A DNA stretch of 64,000 nucleotides from Chryseobacterium sp. 18061 (GCA_902706205.1 CACSKA010000008.1:101923-165922); one strand, 5' to 3'. Positions 15,951-27,216 are shown, numbered from the stretch's first letter. Notes: generated by a model not told the origin, from the letters alone. Numbers and translations are program-made.

Positions 15951-16817
15951 TCACACAATCTCGATATTTTTTTCGAACAGGCGTCTGAACAACCAGATAG
16001 TCAGGAAACTGCACACCGCAACGATGATCGACATCATCGCCGCCCAGCTCGGTTTCATCTGCTGGAAAGCCACTTCGTACATCACCACCATTGGGCTGGT
16101 GGTGCTGTTCAACGGCCCGCCGCCGGTAATCAAATACGGCTCAGTGAAAATGCTGAACGCGACGGTGATCGCCAGCACCATCACCATTACGATTTGCGGG
16201 TTCATCATCGGGACGGTTATCGCCCACACCTGGCGAAAGCGCCCGGTTTTATCCAGCACGGCGGCGCTGTAGATATCTTTCGGGATAGCCTGCATGCCGG
16301 AATAGAGGATAAGCCCGTAGTAGCCAACAAATTTCCAGGTCACGATCAGCGCAATGGACAACATCGCGCAGTCAGGGCTGGTAAACCACGGTACGGTGAT
16401 GCCAAAGATCTCGCGTAGGAAGGCGTTAACCGGTCCGTATTCGCTGAACATTTTGGAAAAAACAATCGAGTAAGCGACACCAGACGAGATATTGGCTAAT
16501 AAAAAACTCAACGCAATAAACGCTTTGCCATAACGTATTTTCTGCAATCCGGCAGCAAACAGCATCGAGGCAATAAATACAATCGGGATGTAATAAAGTA
16601 AAAAGCGAAACACGTTAAGCATCGAACGCCAGAATAATTCATCCTGAACGACACCGATAAAATTACCCAGACCGATGAACTTAGGCGTGCCAATAAATTG
16701 CCAATGGGTCACACTCAGTATCAACAACCAAATTAAGGGATAAAACCAAAAGACTGCGGAATATCCTATCCACAAAGAGGCCAACAGGCCTCCCGTCCGT
16801 GCGTCGCTGCGTCCCAT
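15951..16817 (-). CDS. Sugar ABC transporter permease, MalF type
   Basis: Second CUT1 permease, 288 residues, about six membrane segments. The EAA loop is seen as AAVLDKTGRFRQVWAITVPMMNPQIV, and the C-terminus contains the typical GGPLNSTT segment after the last periplasmic loop. It starts 9 bases downstream of the binding-protein gene. It lacks the long periplasmic P2 loop of true MalF, as expected for non-maltose CUT1 systems. Confidence 0.93.
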   Translation of the reverse strand: MGRSDARTGGLLASLWIGYSAVFWFYPLIWLLILSVTHWQFIGTPKFIGLGNFIGVVQDELFWRSMLNVFRFLLYYIPIVFIASMLFAAGLQKIRYGKAFIALSFLLANISSGVAYSIVFSKMFSEYGPVNAFLREIFGITVPWFTSPDCAMLSIALIVTWKFVGYYGLILYSGMQAIPKDIYSAAVLDKTGRFRQVWAITVPMMNPQIVMVMVLAITVAFSIFTEPYLITGGGPLNSTTSPMVVMYEVAFQQMKPSWAAMMSIIVAVCSFLTIWLFRRLFEKNIEIV

Positions 16818-16826
16818 TATTTTCTT

Positions 16827-18113
16827 TTACCGTTGCAGTATTTGATTAATTTCCGTGCCCGACTGCTCCAGCGCGCTGGCAGGCTCTTTCTGATTAAAAA
16901 TCACTTCCTCCAGCATTTGCGTCATGCTGCGCTGTATTTCGGTGGTTTTGGTGGTCGCCATCGGGGGTAATGCCACGTCGACATACGCCGCAATCTGTTT
17001 TTCGACCGGGTTACTGTCGAAATATTTCACAAACAACGGGTTACTTAACAAGTCTGAGCGAGCGGGTGGCATGCCTGTCGTTTCCAGCCACAGCTTGTCG
17101 TTTTCGGCTTTGCTGAACACCCATTGCATAAAGGCCCAGGCCTCGGCTTTATGGTTGCTGGTGCTGAAAATCACCAGCCCTTTACTGTCGCCGAAAGTAT
17201 ACGGATGGGTTGATCCCGTTTCGGTCAGCATCGGGCCAATCTCTATCGATTTCAGTACTTCTGGATACTGCTTACGGTAACGAGCGATATCCCACGGCCC
17301 ACGAGCAGAAGCCAGTACCAGCCCGCTGGCTAAGGGGTCATCGGCCGATGTGAAGTCATAGCTGCTCCAGCCCTGCTGAAAAACAGTGCCCATAAAGGCC
17401 AATACTTTCTGGCCATCAGCGGTGTTCATGCTGGCCTGATTGTCATTGAGATAAGGCTTGCCCTGACTCTGTGCATAAAACAGCGGAATGAGATCAAACC
17501 AGCGTTCCCACCAGTTTTTTCCGGCGGTCAGCTGCATGACATACCCGTTGTTATCCGCTTTGCGAAGCTTCGCCAGGTTATACAGATCGTCATAGGTCCG
17601 CGGGGCATGGTCATAGCCATACCGCTTGAGTAAATCACTCCGCCACCACCAGACAATCGGGTTAACGTAGATTGGCAGGACGCTTTGGTGACCGTCAATT
17701 TTCCAGGCGGGCATGATGGCTGACATTTTTCTGCCGTCGATCAAGGCATCAAACCCAGGCATTATCGCTAAATCTTCTACCATTCCTTGTTCGGTGAGTT
17801 GGCTGGCGAAGCCAATAAATATATTGCTGGAAATATCCGGTTCAGTGCCTGAAGCCAGCGCATTCATTATCGCTTCTTCTGAACTGCTGGCGGCAGGAAT
17901 AGGGGTAAATGCAATAGGTGTATGACTGGCATCCTGATTCCAGTCTTTCACTATTTTGCTCCAGAATGCTTCTTCATTTTCATTGGGAGCAACCCACATT
18001 TTTAATGTAGGCCGAGCATTAGCATTTTCTTTTTTTTCATCCGGACCACAGCCGATAAGGGTTGTCGTAATAAAGACAGCCATAATCCATTTAATGAATG
18101 AGCATATATTCAT
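16827..18113 (-). CDS. Sugar ABC transporter substrate-binding lipoprotein
   Basis: Family 1 extracellular solute-binding protein of 428 residues. A lipoprotein signal is clear: hydrophobic stretch from residue ~9 and lipobox LIGC (Cys22), so it is tethered to a membrane, which is less common for binding proteins in Gram-negatives. The mature part is MalE/UgpB-like (LKMWVAPNENEEAFW at the N-terminus, EKAEAW-type FMQWVFSKAEN block near the C-terminus). Several tryptophans around residues 130-180 could stack on a sugar ligand. First gene of the minus-strand operon; the ligand is presumably the oligosaccharide processed by the GH13 and GH130 enzymes. Confidence 0.92.
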   Translation of the reverse strand: MNICSFIKWIMAVFITTTLIGCGPDEKKENANARPTLKMWVAPNENEEAFWSKIVKDWNQDASHTPIAFTPIPAASSSEEAIMNALASGTEPDISSNIFIGFASQLTEQGMVEDLAIMPGFDALIDGRKMSAIMPAWKIDGHQSVLPIYVNPIVWWWRSDLLKRYGYDHAPRTYDDLYNLAKLRKADNNGYVMQLTAGKNWWERWFDLIPLFYAQSQGKPYLNDNQASMNTADGQKVLAFMGTVFQQGWSSYDFTSADDPLASGLVLASARGPWDIARYRKQYPEVLKSIEIGPMLTETGSTHPYTFGDSKGLVIFSTSNHKAEAWAFMQWVFSKAENDKLWLETTGMPPARSDLLSNPLFVKYFDSNPVEKQIAAYVDVALPPMATTKTTEIQRSMTQMLEEVIFNQKEPASALEQSGTEINQILQR

Positions 18114-18195
18114 GATACCCTCATAATTAATTGCGTTATTTTAATTTTCCACACCGAGATATTGAACGACGAGGAGAGTAGCACCGGTTATTTTT

Positions 18196-18209
18196 GTTTA
18201 ACGTTAAAC
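18196..18209. promoter_or_regulatory. LacI-type operator candidate
   Basis: A perfect 14-bp palindrome, GTTTAACGTTAAAC, with the central CG typical of LacI-family operators. It lies between the divergent binding-protein and regulator genes, 83 bases from the former start. It is the likely site for the regulator encoded at 18304. Confidence 0.6.
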
Positions 18210-18231
18210 TCATCACAAAACCTGTTGTGCT

Positions 18232-18251
18232 TCTCGTTAATATTAACGAGA
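18232..18251. promoter_or_regulatory. Perfect 20-bp palindrome in divergent promoter region
   Basis: TCTCGTTAAT and its exact complement ATTAACGAGA join without a loop. It sits 53 bases before the regulator gene. It could be a second operator or an autoregulatory site for the LacI-type protein, although its centre lacks the CG step of the other palindrome. Confidence 0.5.
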
Positions 18252-18303
18252 GAAAAATAATGCAAACATATAACGATCAGATGAAAACGCAATAAATATA
18301 ACC

Positions 18304-19347
18304 ATGACAAATATAATAAGCAGCAAAAATAAAATAACCATTAAATCACTGGCGAAATTATTAGGGGTTTCACATACCACGGTTTCTAACGCCTGGAATA
18401 ACCCTGAGAAACTCTCAAGCGAATTGCGGGAACACATTCTGAGCTACGCCCAAAAAAAGGGATTTCAAGGCCCGGATAAACTCGCGCGGGCGTTGCGTAC
18501 CGGCCGCGCCGATGCGGTCGGGGTTATTTTTAACGATGCGATGAGCTATGTCTTTGTTGATACGCACGATATCAGCCTGATGCGTGGCATCGCCAGCGCC
18601 TGTGAAAAAGAGGGGCTGAATCTGGTGCTGATCCCTCTGAATCACCAGCCGGGTCATGCCCCTTCTCCCGTCACTGCCCTGGTGGATGGTTACATCCTGA
18701 ATGCCACCTATCAGCATAATGCGATTATTGAGCAAACGCTGGCGCGGACGTTGCCCATCGTGACGCTCGATTTTTCCCTGCAACAGTACAGCAGCGTCTC
18801 TATCGATAATGCCCGCGCGATGCGGGATGTCAGCGAATATCTGCTGGCGAAGGGCCATCGGAATTTCGGCATCATTGCCTTTCCCTCCCGCAAAGGGGCT
18901 GAAGGTTTGCAGCCCTTAACGACGCCCCTTTCGGGTGATAACGCAGTAATGCTCACCCGAGTTAATGCCTGCCATAAAACCCTGACGGCCCATGACCAGA
19001 GCACACAGTGTTGGTTGTATCAGACAGAACATGATGAAAACCATGGCGCGCTGGCCGCCGGGGTGCTGTTACAGAAATACCCGCAGATAACGGCGCTGAT
19101 TTGTCTTTCAGACCGATTTGCGGCCGGTGCCGTTCGCTACTGCACCCAGAACAATATGTTGATCCCGCAGCAGGTCGCCATAACAGGGTTCGATAATACC
19201 ACCGCAAAGAGTCAGGGCATTGGCCTGACAACCATCTCACAGGATGCAATGAAAAAAGGCCAGCTCGCGCTGGAACTGTTATTGAGCGACGGCCCGGTGA
19301 CCCATGTTGAGCTTGAACACCAGTTCATTATCCGGGAGTCAGCGTAA
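18304..19347 (+). CDS. LacI-family transcriptional regulator
   Basis: A 347-residue repressor-type regulator: an N-terminal helix-turn-helix (residues ~12-35, ITIKSLAKLLGVSHTTVSNAW) with hinge region FQGPDKLARALRTGRADAVGVIF, then a periplasmic-binding-protein-like effector domain. It is divergent from the transport operon and 15 bases ahead of the phosphomannomutase gene, so it is placed to control both arms. The inducer is unknown; a mannose- or glucose-containing sugar is likely from context. The ribosome site before ATG 18304 is poor. Confidence 0.92.
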   Translation: MTNIISSKNKITIKSLAKLLGVSHTTVSNAWNNPEKLSSELREHILSYAQKKGFQGPDKLARALRTGRADAVGVIFNDAMSYVFVDTHDISLMRGIASACEKEGLNLVLIPLNHQPGHAPSPVTALVDGYILNATYQHNAIIEQTLARTLPIVTLDFSLQQYSSVSIDNARAMRDVSEYLLAKGHRNFGIIAFPSRKGAEGLQPLTTPLSGDNAVMLTRVNACHKTLTAHDQSTQCWLYQTEHDENHGALAAGVLLQKYPQITALICLSDRFAAGAVRYCTQNNMLIPQQVAITGFDNTTAKSQGIGLTTISQDAMKKGQLALELLLSDGPVTHVELEHQFIIRESA

Positions 19348-19362
19348 CGCTAAAGGGAATTT

Positions 19363-20769
19363 ATGAACGAATTAACCTGTTTTAAAGCCTATGACATTCG
19401 TGGTGAAGTCGGTATTTCGCTCAACGAGGAGAGTGTCTTTCGCATTGGCCGCGCCTACGCCCAGTGGCTGAAACCCCGTCGGGTGGTAGTCGGGGGCGAT
19501 GCCCGTTTGACCTCACCGCTGTTCAAGGAGGCGCTCAGCCGTGGATTAATGGCCAGCGGCGTTGACGTTATTGATATCGGGATGTGCGGCACCGAGGAAG
19601 TCTATTTTGCTACCCAATATTTGCAGGCCGATGGCGGAATACAAATCACCGCCAGTCATAACCCGGCCCAATACAACGGCATGAAACTGGTCCGCGAACA
19701 GGCTATCCCTGTACATGGCGAAAATGGGTTACTGGAGATTAAACGTCTCGCCGAGATCGGGGTTTTTCCGCCCGCGCCACAACCCGGCAGTGTAAGCCCG
19801 CTGGATTGCCGCCCCGCCTGGACTGAACACCTGATGGGCTACCTGCAATGCACGCCATCACGCCCGTTACGCATCGTGGTCAATTCCGGACACGGCGCGG
19901 CAGGCCCGGCGCTTGATGCTCTGAATGCGGCGTTAACCGCCCGAGGTATTCCCGTCGATTTTATCCGCCTCTGTCATCAACCGGATGGCACGTTCCCGGC
20001 TGGCGTCCCGAACCCCATGCTTGCCGAAAACCGCCAGCAGACGCAGAAAGCGGTTATCCGTTATCAGGCCGATTTTGGCGTGGCCTGGGATGGGGATTTC
20101 GATCGCTGCTTTTTCTTCGATGAGCGCGGCGAATTTATTGAAAGTTACTATGTGGTGGGGCTGTTTGCCCGCGAGTTTCTGCGCCATCAGCCTGCACAAA
20201 CTATCCTGCTCGATCCGCGCTTGACCTGGAATACCCTCAACAGCATTCACCAGGCCGGAGGCCGGGCCATAATCTCCCGAACCGGCCACGCCTTTATCAA
20301 AGCGCGCATGCGCCAGGAAGATGCCCTGTACGGCGGCGAGATGAGTGGGCATCACTATTTTCGTGCCTTCGGCTACTGCGACAGCGGCATGATCCCGCTG
20401 GTATTAATGCTGCAAATCCTCGACGGCACTCCCCTGCCTTTTTCACATCTAATCCGTGAGGCACAGGCCCGCTACCCGGTCTCCGGGGAAATTAACCTCG
20501 ATGTCGCCCAGCCCGAAGCCCTGCTGCAACGCGTGGCCAAACATTATGTCAGCCAGGGCGGCAGCCGGGACGATATCGACGGTGTGAGCATCGATTTTCC
20601 CCAATGGCGCTTTAATCTGCGCGCCTCCAATACCGAACCCCTGCTACGCCTCAATGTCGAGAGCCGAAACAGCCCTGACCTGCTCAAAAACAAAACCGAT
20701 GAACTGCTCGCCCTTATTGCGTCTTATCATTCTCAGGAAAGAAATTATGTCGGCACTCACGCTTTGTAA
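19363..20769 (+). CDS. Phosphomannomutase, CpsG/ManB type
   Basis: Interconverts mannose 1-phosphate and mannose 6-phosphate. The 468-residue protein is strongly CpsG-like from its first residues (LTCFKAYDIRG). The phosphoserine loop is TASHNP (Ser98), the Mg-binding loop DGDFDR (Asp243, Asp245, Asp247), the sugar-binding loop GEMSGHHYF (~326) and the phosphate-binding loop SNTEPLLRLNVES. All catalytic elements are intact. It does not sit in a capsule or O-antigen locus but between a LacI regulator and a sugar ATPase, so here it is better explained as a catabolic enzyme feeding mannose 1-phosphate from the GH130 protein into glycolysis via ManA. Confidence 0.93.
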   Translation: MNELTCFKAYDIRGEVGISLNEESVFRIGRAYAQWLKPRRVVVGGDARLTSPLFKEALSRGLMASGVDVIDIGMCGTEEVYFATQYLQADGGIQITASHNPAQYNGMKLVREQAIPVHGENGLLEIKRLAEIGVFPPAPQPGSVSPLDCRPAWTEHLMGYLQCTPSRPLRIVVNSGHGAAGPALDALNAALTARGIPVDFIRLCHQPDGTFPAGVPNPMLAENRQQTQKAVIRYQADFGVAWDGDFDRCFFFDERGEFIESYYVVGLFAREFLRHQPAQTILLDPRLTWNTLNSIHQAGGRAIISRTGHAFIKARMRQEDALYGGEMSGHHYFRAFGYCDSGMIPLVLMLQILDGTPLPFSHLIREAQARYPVSGEINLDVAQPEALLQRVAKHYVSQGGSRDDIDGVSIDFPQWRFNLRASNTEPLLRLNVESRNSPDLLKNKTDELLALIASYHSQERNYVGTHAL

Positions 20770-21814
20770 TATCAATAAAAAATACGATAAAACCACCATC
20801 ATCGAAAACTTGTCATTAGAGATTGCGTCCGGCGAATTTATTGTGCTGGTTGGGCCGTCAGGATGCGGGAAATCAACGCTATTGCGGATTATTGCCGGGC
20901 TGGAAACGCCGGATGGAGGCACCCTCAAAATGGGTGAGCAAGACGTGACCCATCTGGCTGCGGGCAGGCGCAGTCTGTCGATGGTGTTCCAGTCCTACGC
21001 GCTTTACCCGCATATGACCGTGCGCGAAAACCTGGCCTTTGGCCTGAAGAACATGAAAACCGCCGCCGAGGAAATCGACAAGCGCATTGCGCAGGCCGCC
21101 ACCATGCTGAAGCTTGATGAGATGCTGGATCGCCTGCCGCAAAACCTCTCCGGCGGGCAGCGCCAGCGTGTGGCGATCGGCCGCTCTATCGTCCAGCAGC
21201 CTGAGCTTTTCCTGTTTGACGAACCACTTTCAAACCTGGACGCTTCGCTGCGCGTCGAGATGCGCCAGGAACTACAGGAACTTCATCATCAATTGCGTAA
21301 CACCATGATTTACGTGACGCACGACCAGGTGGAAGCCATGACGCTCGCCGACCGAATCGTGGTGCTGTACAAAGGAAAAATTGAACAGGTGGGCACCCCG
21401 CTTGAGCTGTATAACCGGCCAGCGAATCTGTTCGTCGCCGCATTTATCGGCACCCCAAAAATTAACGTGCTGCCCGCAAAATGGCAGCAGAATGGCGTCC
21501 TGCTCAGCAACAATCATTTTATTCCGCTTAAAGTCCGACCTGCCGGGTTAAGCGACGGCGACAGTCTGTTCATTGCGGTACGTCCGGAACATCTGCGGCC
21601 CGAAGTTGAAGGTGAGATTAAACTGAACGTCACTACTAAGCTCTGCGAATTACAGGGGGATTCGACGCTGGTGTGGTGCAAACTCGGCGAGCAGAATCTT
21701 TGCCTGAAGTCGTTCAGGCAACTGAGCTATCCGCCACGCAGTGAGATGACGGTCAGTATGGATGAAGCCTGCCTGCATTTTTTTGATGGCTTAGGGAAAC
21801 GTATTTCCGCCTGA
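20747..21814 (+). CDS. Sugar ABC transporter ATPase, MalK/UgpC type
   Basis: A 355-residue ATPase for CUT1 importers. Walker A is GPSGCGKST, the signature LSGGQRQRVAIGRS, Walker B LFLFDEPLSNLD, and the H-loop VTHDQVEAMTLADRI. A C-terminal TOBE/OB regulatory domain contains AVRPEHLRPE. The ATG at 20747 (after CAGGAAAGAAATT) is chosen over a longer frame because the domain starts there (ALTLCNINKKYD). It overlaps the end of the mutase gene by 23 bases. It is the only ATPase in the locus and should energise the permeases encoded at 15123-16817. Confidence 0.93.
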   Translation: MSALTLCNINKKYDKTTIIENLSLEIASGEFIVLVGPSGCGKSTLLRIIAGLETPDGGTLKMGEQDVTHLAAGRRSLSMVFQSYALYPHMTVRENLAFGLKNMKTAAEEIDKRIAQAATMLKLDEMLDRLPQNLSGGQRQRVAIGRSIVQQPELFLFDEPLSNLDASLRVEMRQELQELHHQLRNTMIYVTHDQVEAMTLADRIVVLYKGKIEQVGTPLELYNRPANLFVAAFIGTPKINVLPAKWQQNGVLLSNNHFIPLKVRPAGLSDGDSLFIAVRPEHLRPEVEGEIKLNVTTKLCELQGDSTLVWCKLGEQNLCLKSFRQLSYPPRSEMTVSMDEACLHFFDGLGKRISA

Positions 21815-21978
21815 TGACCTCTGAAGGGCGAACAAAATATTCGGCCTCTTTGTATCGCAATGTATCTCCCCTCTGGCGGTATACACACGCATGCAAAATT
21901 CGCGGTTTTGAACACAAGCCCTATACATCCTTATGATGAGATAGCTCCGTCAACCTAAACACCTGCGGAGCTACAATC

Positions 21979-22968
21979 ATGTTTAACACATTCACACTGT
22001 CATCACTGGTTGCTGTCCTTTCACTCTCCACCGTTGCGGCCTGCCAGGCTGAAGCCGCCCCTTTCGATTTTAATCATCAACAACACATCGACGCGGGCGT
22101 ACTGAACGTCGGGTATGTCGATATCGGCCCTAAAAACGGTCAGCCGGTTATTCTGCTTCACGGCTGGCCCTATGACGCGCACAGCTTTGCCAACGTGGCC
22201 CCTGAACTGGCACGTAAGGGTTACCGGGTTATCGTGCCGGATCTTCGCGGTTTTGGCTCCACCCGGTTTATCTCAGCCCAGACGCCGCGTAACGGACAAC
22301 CTTCAGCATTGGCGAAAGATGTCATTGATTTGATGGATGCGTTGAATATCAAACAGGCGGTCTTCGCAGGCTATGACTGGGGCGCACGCACGGCGGATAT
22401 CGTCGCTGCACTGTGGCCGCAGCGGGTAAAAGCGCTGGTATCCGTCAGTGGCTATCTGATAAGTAGCCAGCAATTGGGTGAAAAACCCCTGCCGCCGAAA
22501 GCGGAACAACAGTGGTGGTATCAGTTCTACTTTGCGACCCCTCGCGGTGCGGCGGGCTATGCGCAAAACACCCACGACTTCGCAAAACTCATCTGGCAGC
22601 AGGCTTCACCAGGCTGGAAATTCAGCGATGCCACCTTTAACGTGAGTGCTAAGTCACTGGATAACCCCGATCACGTTGCGGTCACGCTTAGCAATTACCG
22701 TTGGCGTCAGGGCCTGGAAAAAGGCGAGGCCAAATATGACGTCTATGAGCAAAAACTGACGAAACTCCCCGTAATCAGCGTCCCGACCATCACCATCGAA
22801 GGTGATGAAAATGGCGCGCCGCATCCCGACCCCAAAGCCTACGCAGCAAAATTCACCGGCAAGTATCAACATCTGACCTTCACGGGCAACATCGGCCATA
22901 ACCCGCCGCAGGAAGCCCCGCAGGAATTTGCCAACGCCGTGGTCAACGCCGATGCGCTGGCTCATTAA
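21979..22968 (+). CDS. Exported alpha/beta hydrolase, epoxide hydrolase-like
   Basis: A 329-residue alpha/beta hydrolase with an N-terminal export signal. The fold motifs are clear: oxyanion HGWPYD, nucleophile elbow GYDWGA (Asp nucleophile, as in epoxide hydrolases and haloalkane dehalogenases), DLRGFGST, and the C-terminal catalytic histidine in GNIGHNPPQEAP. The signal could end at a lipobox (VAAC, Cys22) or at a Sec site a few residues later (AEA/AP), so it is either a lipoprotein or soluble periplasmic. CGGAG lies nine bases before the ATG. A two-component system starts 49 bases downstream on the same strand and may be cotranscribed. The substrate is unknown. Confidence 0.85.
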   Translation: MFNTFTLSSLVAVLSLSTVAACQAEAAPFDFNHQQHIDAGVLNVGYVDIGPKNGQPVILLHGWPYDAHSFANVAPELARKGYRVIVPDLRGFGSTRFISAQTPRNGQPSALAKDVIDLMDALNIKQAVFAGYDWGARTADIVAALWPQRVKALVSVSGYLISSQQLGEKPLPPKAEQQWWYQFYFATPRGAAGYAQNTHDFAKLIWQQASPGWKFSDATFNVSAKSLDNPDHVAVTLSNYRWRQGLEKGEAKYDVYEQKLTKLPVISVPTITIEGDENGAPHPDPKAYAAKFTGKYQHLTFTGNIGHNPPQEAPQEFANAVVNADALAH

Positions 22969-23017
22969 AAGCAGCTATGCTTTTTCCGGGACTTCTTTTC
23001 ACTGTCAGGAGCTTCGG

Positions 23018-23758
23018 GTGGATCACATTGACACTATTCTGGTGGTCGACGATGACCGCGATATTCGCGAACTGGTTGTCGACTACCTTCTGAAATCCGG
23101 CTATCGCGCCAGCGGAGCTGCGAATGGCAAAGAGATGCGCGCCGTGCTGGATAAACAGCCTATCGACCTGGTGGTGCTGGATGTGATGATGCCCGGAGAC
23201 GACGGCCTGACCCTATGCCGCCAGCTTCGGAGTAGCGAATTTAAGGATTTACCGATTCTGATGCTGACGGCCCGTAATGACGATACCGACCGCATACTTG
23301 GCCTGGAAATGGGCGCCGATGATTACGTTGTCAAACCGTTCGTCGCCCGCGAACTGCTGGCGCGTATTAAAGCGATTCTGCGCCGCTTTCGTACCCTTCC
23401 TCCCAATTTACAAGTGACCGACGCCGGGCGGCTGATTGCCTTTGGCGACTGGGAACTGGATACCGTCACCCGTCAGCTGATCGACAATGATGGCACTATC
23501 GTGGCGCTGAGCGGCGCGGAATATCGACTTCTGCGGGTATTTGTCGATCACCCTCAAAAGGTGCTGACACGTGATCAACTTTTGAATTTGACGCAGGGTC
23601 GCGATGCTGAACTGTTTGAACGTTCAATCGATTTACTCATCAGCCGGGTACGTCAGCGTCTCAACGATGATGCCCGCACGCCCGCGTACATCAAAACCGT
23701 GCGCAGTGAAGGCTATGTGCTGGCAATGCCTGTCACGATTAAAGAGCCGCGCGAGTGA
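23018..23758 (+). CDS. OmpR-family response regulator
   Basis: A 246-residue response regulator: receiver domain with acidic pocket DDD (11-13), phosphoacceptor Asp55 in LVVLDVMMPG, Lys in VVKPF, and a C-terminal OmpR/PhoB winged helix (LSGAEYRLLRVFVDHPQKVLTRDQLL to the YIKTVRSEGYVL wing). The GTG at 23018 follows CAGGAG at good spacing and starts directly before the receiver. A longer frame beginning inside the hydrolase gene adds no domain residues. The stop overlaps the kinase start (GTGA). I do not recognise a named orthologue; the DNA targets are unknown. Confidence 0.93.
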   Translation: MDHIDTILVVDDDRDIRELVVDYLLKSGYRASGAANGKEMRAVLDKQPIDLVVLDVMMPGDDGLTLCRQLRSSEFKDLPILMLTARNDDTDRILGLEMGADDYVVKPFVARELLARIKAILRRFRTLPPNLQVTDAGRLIAFGDWELDTVTRQLIDNDGTIVALSGAEYRLLRVFVDHPQKVLTRDQLLNLTQGRDAELFERSIDLLISRVRQRLNDDARTPAYIKTVRSEGYVLAMPVTIKEPRE

Positions 23759-25065
23759 AACTGTGGCCCCAGTCCTTACGAGCCCGGCTGAGCCTGGTGG
23801 TGCTGGCGGGATTGCTTCTTGCGAACGGCTTAAGTCTTTCACTGGTGATGCTCGAACGGACCAACAGCGTGCGCAATGTGATGCTGGGTAATCTGGAATA
23901 TGACGTCGCCACCAGTGTGGCCATTCTTGACCGCCTCCCTGCGCAGGAACGCGCGGCGTGGCTACCCAAGCTGGCACGGGGTAACTACCGTTATCTGCTC
24001 GGCGCTGGCGAACCGGGGGTTGCACCCACGGATAAACGCTCGCGGGACGCGATACGTTCGCTTACCGCCACGCTGGCAGGGCAATATCCGCTCTCTTTCA
24101 CCGCCGTCCCCGGCCCGATTTCGCATATTCAGGCACACATTACGCTGCACGACGGTGCGCCATTAACGCTGGATCTCATTCCGCATATGCCGCCCGTGGC
24201 CCGCTGGCTGCCCGTTGTGTTGATTATCCAGCTGATGCTGATGCTGCTTTGCGCCTGGCTGGCGGTACGGACGGTTATTCGGCCGTTTACACGTTTCACC
24301 CGCGCGGTAGATACCCTGCAACCCGCTGCTGGTCAGGCGCATATGTTACCTGAGCAAGGCCCGACAGAAGTGCAGCAGGCCGCGCGGGCCTTTAACGCGA
24401 TGCAGGACAGAATCCAGGGACATTTAAAAGAACGCGCGCAGATCCTCGCGGCCATTTCCCATGATTTGCAAACGCCGATTACCCGCATGAAGCTGCGGGT
24501 GGAAATGGCCGATGATGCCGCATTGAGTGAAAAACTGATGCAGGATCTCAATACCATGACGCAACTGGTGCGCGAAGGTATTGCCTACGCCCGCTCTTCA
24601 GACAGGCTCGAAGAACCTCTCCAGCGTATTGCGCTCCCCGCTTTTCTCGACAGTCTGGTGTGCGATTACACCGATGTCGGCCATCCTGTGACGTTTCAAA
24701 GCCCCGTGCTTTCGTTGATATTGTCCACCCGCCCGCAGGCCCTGCGTCGGGTAATGACCAATTTAATCGACAATGCGCTGAAATATGGCAGCAGTGCAGA
24801 GGTCTCCCTCACACAGTCCGCACCTCATGGCGTGCAAATTGCCGTGTGCGATAACGGGCAAGGCATTCCCGAAGCCGAGCTGAATGCGGTGTTGCAGCCT
24901 TTTTATCGGATTGAAAACTCGCGTAACCGCACCACTGGCGGCACCGGGCTAGGGCTGGCGATCGCCGCACAACTGGTTGTGCAATTAGAAGGAAGGCTGA
25001 CCCTGGAAAATCGTCAGGCGGGCGGCTTGAGGGTCTGCATTGCTCTGCCGCTGACAGAGAGATAG
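23755..25065 (+). CDS. Sensor histidine kinase
   Basis: A 436-residue EnvZ-like membrane kinase, partner of the preceding regulator, starting at GTG 23755 in a four-base overlap. Membrane segments lie at ~12-33 and ~152-171 with a ~120-residue periplasmic sensor between them. HAMP follows, then the H-box ISHDLQTPITRMKLR (His236), N-box LIDNALKYG, G1 DNGQGIPE and G2 GGTGLGLAIA. All catalytic boxes are present. The periplasmic domain shows no family I recognise. With the exported hydrolase upstream it may sense a periplasmic compound. Confidence 0.93.
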   Translation: MKLWPQSLRARLSLVVLAGLLLANGLSLSLVMLERTNSVRNVMLGNLEYDVATSVAILDRLPAQERAAWLPKLARGNYRYLLGAGEPGVAPTDKRSRDAIRSLTATLAGQYPLSFTAVPGPISHIQAHITLHDGAPLTLDLIPHMPPVARWLPVVLIIQLMLMLLCAWLAVRTVIRPFTRFTRAVDTLQPAAGQAHMLPEQGPTEVQQAARAFNAMQDRIQGHLKERAQILAAISHDLQTPITRMKLRVEMADDAALSEKLMQDLNTMTQLVREGIAYARSSDRLEEPLQRIALPAFLDSLVCDYTDVGHPVTFQSPVLSLILSTRPQALRRVMTNLIDNALKYGSSAEVSLTQSAPHGVQIAVCDNGQGIPEAELNAVLQPFYRIENSRNRTTGGTGLGLAIAAQLVVQLEGRLTLENRQAGGLRVCIALPLTER

Positions 25066-25136
25066 CCGAGAATTTGACTCCCATCACAATCAACGCACGC
25101 GCCTTTTCCCTTTTCCGCTGTCAGCGCTAGATTAGT

Positions 25137-27205
<2,069 letters not shown>

Positions 27206-27216
27206 GCGAAGAAAAA

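Noticed and set aside
22928..23017. N-terminal extension of the response regulator
   Set aside because: The extra 30 residues would overlap the hydrolase gene and precede the receiver domain; a GTG with a good ribosome site starts exactly at the domain.
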